NCBI GenBank assembly: GCA_029448655.1
Contig: JACCLO010000004.1
Span: forward strand, 3,410,001 to 3,474,000
Reading direction: 5' to 3'
DNA: 64,000 nucleotides
Origin: Wolfiporia cocos
Taxonomy: Eukaryota > Basidiomycota > Agaricomycetes > Polyporales > Phaeolaceae
This document shows positions 56,799-64,000 of the stretch, piece by piece; the stretch's first letter is position 1, and each line of letters opens with the position of its first letter. Under the pieces are notes generated by a model. That model was not told where the DNA came from. It did not search any database and saw only the letters and a program-made list of their open reading frames with translations. The position numbers were made by a program, and so were the translations under genes.

Positions 56799-58805
56799 AT
56801 GTGGGCGTTTAGGCCTAATGTCGCGCCGGTCCTCCGGCATAGTCTGCGCAACACCGCCGTCATCTCTGCGCGTGTCCGATTCTACAGCGTTGTCGCAGAC
56901 GTCCCGAAGCCCAAGAAGACGAAAGTCTGGGATTCGGTGGACGAGGCAGTCAAGGATGTGAAAAGCGGGGACATCGTCCTCTGTGGTGGTGGGTGCTGAC
57001 GCGACGCGTTGAGCGCGTTCTGCGCTTACATGGCGTCTAGGCTTCGGTTTGTGCGGTATTCCTGAGACTCTCATCGAGGCGCTCTCGCGCCGTTCGGACG
57101 TGAAAAACATCACTGCTGTCTCTAACAATGCTGGTGCGAAGGACCTCGGTCTTGGTACGTGCAGTGCGGTGTTAGAGCGTGGATAGCTAGCTCACAAATT
57201 GCGGCGTTGACAGTCAGGCTCGTAAAGTCCGGTCAGCTGCAGAAGCTGATGATCTCGTATCTGGGAGGGTATGCTTCTGGCCTGTTTCGGTTGACCTGTA
57301 CATCCAGGGCTGATGTGTCTGTCACAGCAACAAGTTCCTTGAGCAAAAGTACCTCCAGGGAGAAGTCGGTATTGAGCTCGTGCCTCAGGGAACTCTCGTC
57401 GCGCGTTTGAAGGCATATGCATCTGGATACCCCGCCATTCTCACACCCACTGGTGCCTCGACGGCAGTCGAGAGCGGTAGCATCCCGATTCAGTACAATG
57501 CGGGCGGTATGGCAAACGGTGTAAAGGTTCCCGGTAGCAAGAAAGACACAATGGTTTTCGACGGGCGCAAATACGTGGTTGAGCCTGCGATCGCTGCTGA
57601 CATTGCATTCGTACACGCGTGGAAGGCTGATGAGGTCGGCAACCTGGTATTCCGGTACACGGCGAACAACTACAACGCGGTCATGGCTCGCAACGCGAAA
57701 CTCACGATTGTCGAGGTATGTGACTTGTGCCGTGGTTGTAAATCTCTGTCTAATCATCCTTGACAGGCTGAGGAAATCGTCCCTGTTGGCAGCCTTTCGC
57801 CGAACGCTATCCACATCCCTGGTGTCTACGTCGACCGTATTGTGCGCGCCTCGCAGCCTAAGGCTATCGAGGTCCTGGCATTGGCTCGTTCCAAGGAGGA
57901 GGACACCACTGGTGCGAGCCCCGACAAGGCCGCTAACGACTGGCGACACCGGATTGCGAAGCGGGCGGCTAAGGAGATCGGCGACGGCTTCTACGTCAAC
58001 CTTGGTGTTGGAATCCCGACTCTCGTCCCTGAGGTAAGCAATGATAGCAATAGAGTGCGCGATTCCATGCCTGACGGCGCATCAGCACTTGGACCCTGGC
58101 ATGACTGTATGGCTCGAGAGTGAGAACGGTATCCTCGGTATGGGTCCTTACCCCACGGAAGACCAGGTCGATGCGTACGTGCGATTCTTCACAAATAATG
58201 CGCAATTGGAGCCTAACGTCTCTACAGGGACATCATCAACGCCGGCAAGGAGACCACTACTCTGCTTCCGGGTGCGTCGTGCTTCGACTCGATTGAGTCC
58301 TTCGACATGATTCGTGGTGGACACATGGATGTGACTTGCCTTGGTGTAAGTACCAACGCTGTACAGAAAAGAGCGTGCGCTGATGCCACATCATGGAAAG
58401 GCTATGGAAGTGTCCCAGGCTGGTGACATTGCAAACTTCATGATCCCCGGCAAGCTCGTCAAGGGTAAGTCCGATCTGTCACGGAATCTCCCAGTCGTGT
58501 CTCATGCTTGTTCAGGTATTGGTGGCGCTATGGACCTTGTGTCGAACCCCGACAAGACGAAGGTCATTGCGCTCACGCAGCACGTCTCGAAGGATGGTAC
58601 CCCCAAAATCGTTAAGGAGTGCAGTCTGCCCATCACTGGTGCACGAGCGGTTAGCATGATTATCACAGACTTGGCGGCGTTCAACGTGGACCGCAAGGCG
58701 GGAGAACTCGAGTTGATCGATCTCGCGGAGGGCGTGACGCTTGAGGAGATCAAGGCGAAGACGGCCTGCGACTTCAAGGTGGCTAAGAATCTCGGGCGCA
58801 TGTAG
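56799..58805 (+). CDS. Succinyl-CoA:3-oxoacid CoA-transferase, copy 2
   Basis: Second SCOT of the tandem pair, about 520 residues. The targeting sequence ([21 protein letters not shown]) differs completely from copy 1. Core blocks match: [97 protein letters not shown], catalytic Glu in [26 protein letters not shown] and [19 protein letters not shown]. The ending is [11 protein letters not shown]. It lacks three introns that copy 1 has but has one of its own at 58465-58515. Codon use looks like that of an expressed gene. Both copies would go to mitochondria, and substrate preference cannot be told apart by eye. Confidence 0.93.
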
Positions 58806-59263
58806 ATTAGTTCTGTAGCAGTAGTAACAATCTATTTCTCTCCATAAACATGACTTGGAGATGGCTGCCGGACGCTGACGCGGGAGAGCGCACCTGAAAC
58901 AGATAGCACCTGCTGCGGACGTGACCTGTCGGTGATGGTTTTCGAGCGCTCGACAACTCGGATTTCGGTGCGCGTAACTGTGGTCAGTCGCGTCGAACGT
59001 TGCTCAAGTAGGCTCTCTTGTGCTCGTGTACTGCACTGGTCCGCAGCGGATTGCCTCCTCCACAGCCTCTCTGAGCTACACGGCCGCTGCTGCCCGATAA
59101 GCAACGCTCCTGCCCGGCGCTCCGCGACGTCTGAATCGCATTGCCGGCACCCTTGGCTCCACCAACATCAAGTTAAGCTGACGACTCTCTTCGTTCACTC
59201 TCCTTCGTAACGACTCCTGGGCCAGCCGTGCCCCGCGCAACCTGACGACGGTATATCCTCCAG
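58806..59263. other. Intergenic, no gene seen
   Basis: Spacer between SCOT copy 2 and SMI1, both on the plus strand. A CT-rich tract precedes the SMI1 start. No other element recognised. Confidence 0.5.
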
Positions 59264-61360
59264 ATGAGTTGGTTCACGAGTCTCTTCACCCCCAAGGGGG
59301 GCGCGAGCACCAGGAAAGCCATGACATCCACGCACGAGGCGTTCAGCCTGCCTACCACATCACCTGGCTTTCACCCCCATCCCGACGCGTTCAACCCAGA
59401 GACGTTGACGACCCCGACGACGGGCGACTCAGCGTATTCTTACCCTCCGCCCTCGTCCGCAGGCTCATATGACTATGTACCGTACGTGTGCCCTAATCTA
59501 GCATAAACCACGGCTGAATCGTTGTTATTGACACTACAATAGCGCCGCTATGCGCTCGAGACAGTCATCAATCCTCCCGCTCCATTCCTCCTCTCTACCC
59601 CCGTTGCCCTCCTACCCACCGCTGTCGCACACGTGGGAGCGCCTGCAGCGTTGGCTATCACGCGAGTACCCTGAGCTTGGCGACACGCTGAACTATGGTA
59701 TCCTCCCGCAGGACCTTGCGCAAATCGAGATGTCGATGGGCATCACACTCCCGCCCGCGGTCCGCGAGTCATATCTATGCGTCGATGGCCAAGAGGCCGA
59801 GTCCGCAGCGGGCTGTTCGGAGGGCCTCTTCTTTGGTCTCACGCTTTTGCCGCTCGAGGACGTCCTGGAGGAGTGGCGGTTCTGGCGAGAGGTGGACGAC
59901 GATCCGAACACGGGTGCAAACTTGCGCTTGCGCGAGGTGATGCAGTCGATCCCGCCGGGCTGGGTGCGGCGCGAGTACTCGTGCAGGGGGTGGATCCCTC
60001 TCGTCGCCGACAAGGCTGGCAACTACCTCGGCGTCGACATGAATCCTGCCGAGAATGGCACGATCGGCCAGGTGATCGTGTTCGGGCGCGACTTCGACAC
60101 CAAGGTTGTGATGTGGAGGGGTGACGGCCCTGGCGGCTGGGGGAAGTGGTTCTCGAGTTTCGTAGACGACATCGAGAGTGGGGAGGGGTATGAGCTTGGT
60201 TCGACGAACGATGGGAGCGATGGGAGCGAAGATTCTGTTGGCTACAATAGCTACTTCTTCGATGGAGTCGGTGGTGGGCAGGGTGATACTGGTGGTGATG
60301 CAGGAACTGGTGGCCTGCGGCTGACAGGTGAGTACAAGGGGTGGAGTGTCCTGGAGGCATGGGCGGATCGCAGTGTCAGGAGGTGGCAAGAGGCTGGCCT
60401 GTACACAGACACAGTGTATCCGCCATGGGAGAAGGGCAAGGTGAGTCGGCTGACGTGTGCTTTACATATTGATCGTGACAGTCTCGCTAGGCACCTGAGA
60501 AGTTGTCTTTGGACAAGATACCGAATGCGACTTCGGCCAGTGAGGTACCGATCCCTGTACTGTCAGAAGTCGGGGAGGAGACATCGGCTCTTGCACCCAT
60601 AACTGCACCCGCGCCTCCGTCCGAGCCGCTGGGCAATTTAACCAACAAGGGCCATACAGCGGGACGGCCTTCATTGCCTACAATCTCCATCACGAAGCCT
60701 CCTGCACCATTACCTGTTGATCTTCCTACACCGGAACCCCTCTCTTCTCCGACCGAGTTCAGGGCACCTCCTGATGGGGACTTAGAAGCGGGTGAAGGTG
60801 ACGTGATGCGCGAAATCGATATCAATCAGCCGAAGGTGTCTGCTATCCCGCTATCGAAGCCGCCCGCGTTACGGGAGAAGTCGCCGGTGCTGGAAGAGAA
60901 AGTCCGTGTCCCGTCTCCGCCATCCAGGGCGCTCACGGAATCGCCAGAGGCAATCATTGAAGAGGAAGAGACAGCTGTTGTGCCGGCAATGCCGGATCTG
61001 CTCTCATCGGCCGAATCGATCCCTCAGCCCGCCCTCGCCGACCCCCCAAATCCTCCCGAATCCGCGCCAGTCGCGGAGGCTGCGCCGAAGGCGGAAGATG
61101 ATTCCCCTGTTATGGTGCAAGCGGAGGAATCCGGTGATAGTGGGTCCTCTGGAGCCGGCGACGATTCGATGCAGAGCGATGTCGTGATCATCGATGAACC
61201 GGAGCCGGCTGAGCTCGCCCGCGTGCGCTCGAACGAGTCGACGGCAAGCGGAAAGAGCGACAAGCGGAAGAGCATATCATCTAGCCTCAAAAGCTTTGGG
61301 CAGCGCGGAGGTAGCAAGCGGAAGTCAGATTCAATCTCGTCGCTGAAGGGAAGCGCGTGA
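59264..61360 (+). CDS. SMI1/KNR4-type cell-wall integrity regulator
   Basis: Homologue of yeast Smi1/Knr4, a hub protein that links the cell-wall integrity pathway (Slt2) to beta-glucan synthesis. Three exons (59264-59481, 59543-60440, 60491-61360) give 661 residues. The N-terminus is MSWFTSLFTPKG followed by a disordered stretch. The Knr4 domain runs from about residue 95 to 310: HTWERLQRWLSREYPELGDTLNYGI, IEMSMGITLPPAVRESY, EGLFFGLTLLPLEDVLEEWRFWREV, WIPLVADKAGNYLGVDMNP and VIVFGRDFDTKVVMW. Then WSVLEAWADRSVRRWQE closes the core. The last half is Pro/Glu/Ser-rich and disordered, ending with basic Ser/Lys motifs (KRKS, SLKSFGQRGG) typical of the family. Confidence 0.9.
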
Positions 61361-61945
61361 TGAGCATCTGCAGAACATTGTCCGGACATTCACACATTGC
61401 TCCGTAGCCCTCGCATCCGTCTCGTCTGATATGACATTCCACTGTATAGTCGCATGGTTTTCTTATACCCGTAGTTACCATTTAGTATGAGCGTTTGCAT
61501 GTTCGTGCAGTCACGTTAACCTGACACTGGAGGACTGCGAGATACATAGGCTGTATTGGATTTATATCTTGCTATGCTAGTCGTCCAGATTTGAGTAGAA
61601 GAATCATCTATAGGACGACTTGCGAGGGCCACAAGACCGCGATCCTTCACAGTTGCTCTTTACGGACATCTATCAAATCATGCGGCATTCCCCGAAGGCC
61701 CAATTAGGACATGCACCTGCTGCCACAACTTGCCACAAGCCACAACGGTGGTATCCTTGACTCGCTCATCATTCGCACCTCTCGTGGCTTTGGCTCGTTA
61801 TATACCCTCGCAGAGCTTATAGTTTGCTTTCCCCGAAATCTGTAAAGGCAGCGCCGCGCTTGACGTTCGCTGTTAAAGACTACAGCTCACGAAGTGCATT
61901 CCTGTACTACTTGCCTGTTCTTGAATCGTGCACGAGGGTCAGATT
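61361..61945. other. Intergenic, no gene seen
   Basis: About 585 bp before the EAF1-type gene. No frame or RNA gene could be supported. Confidence 0.5.
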
Positions 61946-64000
61946 ATGTCATATCCGGTAGAGGATCTAGTCAAGGACCGTCTTTCGCAACTACAGTCAG
62001 TCGTTGGTACTATGCGGTGCCGAACAACTTACCGAACGCCGCTCATTGGTACAGCGAAATATCGGAACGAAGGAGGGAGCTCCTGCAAGAAATGTACCAT
62101 ATGATCCAGCGAAGAGATGACTTTGGGGCACTGATTGAAGATGAGATGGAGGAGGGAGAGGATCTAGAGTATTTCTTGGAGAGGTTCGACCTGGAGAAAC
62201 AGTGAGCAGCCACTTGACATCTCATCTCGGGGCGTTGCTAAAGCATAGATGCTATCAGTCCTGACACAGGGTTCATTTCTGCATTCACAGATGGCGAGCT
62301 ACTAGGACTACCTGTACCGCAGCCTAGCGAGCACGAATTCGACGACGACGAACCCTCCCCGGACAGTGTGGCTAAGGCCGCATCGGCCCCTCCAGTCTCT
62401 CAAAGTCCTGCACAGTCTGACCACGTAGCACAGCAGCAAGAGTCTCAAGGATCCCGGAGTCCAAGCCCTATTGAGTCGATGCTAGTTGACGACGAACCCG
62501 CGGAAGCGCAAGCCAGTCCCTCAGCATCGAGCATGCACCCAGATCAGGAGCAATACTCCGATGACATTCTGAATTTGGTTTCACCACCCCGTGGTGTCAA
62601 ACGGAAGAGGTCTCTTCGACGGCGTTCCATTTCCACAGAAGACAGTCCTGATCCGCTCGACTGTCTATCCTCAGAACGCGACAGGCATACAGGCGACTAT
62701 GATCTTGGTCTTGACTACCCCTCTAGTCCCCCGCGGTCACGGCCATCACCCTTCGACCGGCGACGGTCGGCCACTGCTGGTGCCTCTCGTTCTCGCTCAC
62801 AGTCAGGTGTACCACACGCTTCTCCGATCCGTTCACCCCCTCGGACAGAGAACGAGGAATCTCATGAGAGCTCGCCGCATCGTGGTGATTCTGGTGACAT
62901 GGTGGTCGATATGCGGCTTGCATCCGAGGAGTCACTCTCACAGGTTGTGAGTGAAGACTCAGTGGCATACCTCCTGCAACCATCTTCCAGGCCCGAGTCT
63001 ACGCTCCCGACACCCATATTTGAGTCGCGACGCGCTCCTGCATACGTGATGCACGCACCACTTGCTTCGAGTACACTCTCTTTCGTCTTCTCTGACGTGA
63101 CTTCAGAGCCATCAGATGAACCATCCGACTCGGAATTAAGAATGGTCATACCTCCTGAGAACTTCGTACACTTCAATCCCAGTTATACTTTGCCGCCACT
63201 GTATGCATTACCGCCCGAATTCAATCGCAAAGGTAAACCCAATAAGCACCAACGGCGGCGCGAGAAGGAAAGGGAGAAGGAGAAAGGCGATCCAAAGAAG
63301 GATGAGTGGGCTCCCATGGGCATCAACAAATGGGGGGCCGTCATACGAGCCAATCCAGTTTGGAAGAGGCTCTCCAAAGCTAGCAAGTGCCTCACCAGCC
63401 GCGACTGGAACGTATGTGCTGCCCAATTTGCATGAGATGCCAGGCTTATCTCATTGTAGATCGGTCTGACCGAAATGAGGTTCATCCGCGCCCTTGAACG
63501 CGCGGAGAAGCTCAAGGATGGCAGCGGATGGAGTGTCAGGCAACCAAAGAAACAGAGAGGCGTTGGTGGGCTAACCAAGACTCATTGGGATTACCTGCTT
63601 GACGAGATGGTAACAAGGCTCCTTGGTTTTTGGTATCGCTGAAGACCTGACCGATATTTGCTACGACCAGAAACTGATGCGTATTGACTTCCGCGAGGAG
63701 CTCAAGTGGAAAATCAGCCTTGCATATGCCCTAGGCAGGGCCATCAAAGCCTGGCACGAAGCTGGCACGGTGGAGGAGAGGGTCCGTAGAGGCATCTGCG
63801 TTCTCTGGAAAAGGCCGCGTCCCAATGTGATAGAAGATACAGATGATGTCTCGCTACCTGATCTGGATGAGAGCCAGGGACCTGATTCGCTGGAAACGAA
63901 CACACCTGCCAATGAGTATGGTTCCGACGACGACAGTGACGACGAGCAAGAGAAGGAACAGCGTGAAATATTTGACTCTCTTGCGCCAAGTGTCGTTCTG
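61946..64000 (+). CDS. EAF1: NuA4 subunit EAF1/VID21 (HSA domain), partial
   Basis: Scaffold of the NuA4 histone acetyltransferase. The gene runs off the right edge of the window. Exons: 61946-61995, 62055-62201, 62259-63411, 63460-63609, 63671 onward. The N-terminal helix pair is RRRELLQEMYHMIQRRDD, then a long Ser/Pro-rich disordered stretch with basic patches. The HSA domain starts in exon 4: THWDYLLDEM, and is completed after the intron by KLMRIDFREELKWKISLAYALGRAIKAWHEAG. That block binds actin and Arp4 in NuA4, SWR1 and INO80. An acidic stretch follows up to the edge. SANT and C-terminal parts expected in EAF1 lie outside. A SWI/SNF or other HSA protein is an alternative, but the absence of a helicase in the first 500 residues and the layout favour EAF1. 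Confidence 0.75.

Noticed and set aside
1..64000. CRISPR arrays, prophage, transposons, secondary-metabolite cluster
   Set aside because: No direct-repeat arrays, transposase/integrase-like or reverse-transcriptase-like frames, and no PKS/NRPS/terpene synthase were seen. The DNA is a eukaryotic housekeeping region.

Overview
This is eukaryotic nuclear DNA from a filamentous basidiomycete, most likely an Agaricomycete. Order and genus cannot be fixed by eye. The evidence is dense gene packing on both strands, genes broken by many introns of about 48-65 nt, short intergenic spaces, and proteins of recognisably mushroom-type architecture. I assembled 28 protein genes, one of them cut by the window's right edge, and one intron-bearing tRNA gene. 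For most genes the exon lengths were added up and the reading frame closes.

Layout, left to right. 0.9-5.2 kb: BET3 (TRAPP), mitochondrial uS13, XAP5/FAM50, V-ATPase subunit D. 5.4-9.9 kb: ribosomal uL24 (L26), an FRG1-like protein, and a J-domain/ankyrin/RG-tail protein. 10.2-17.7 kb: LUC7, GAA1, TAF7 and a SAM37/metaxin-like protein. 17.9-24.5 kb is GC-rich: OTU1, an AP endonuclease and a nucleotide-sugar transporter. 25.2-36.3 kb, all minus strand: proton-translocating NAD(P) transhydrogenase, a DapA-family aldolase, tRNA pseudouridine synthase PUS4, cytosolic HSP70. 37.5-42.6 kb: TOM40, a soluble FetA/STAR1-like ABC ATPase, tRNA-Ile(UAU), and an unrecognised coiled-coil protein with a CCCH-like motif. 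42.9-53.8 kb: SPB4, SOG2, VAC1/rabenosyn, twinfilin. 54.2-64 kb: two tandem succinyl-CoA:3-oxoacid CoA-transferase genes, SMI1/KNR4 and the start of EAF1/VID21.

The content is mostly conserved housekeeping. There is no secondary-metabolite cluster, transposon, CRISPR or prophage. Mitochondrial function is well represented (uS13m, SAM37, transhydrogenase, TOM40, two SCOTs), but the genes form no obvious pathway cluster. Several divergent pairs share short promoters: uS13m/XAP5, uL24/FRG1, TAF7/SAM37, SPB4/SOG2 and VAC1/twinfilin.

The most interesting signals are at the level of gene structure. The transhydrogenase model needs a 4-nt micro-exon. Three introns look like GC-AG introns, two of them in one gene. 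The two SCOT paralogues differ in several introns. There is an orphan bacterial-type ABC ATPase with no membrane partner nearby, and a 54-nt in-frame optional intron inside it. I did not find a convincing wholly new multi-gene system.
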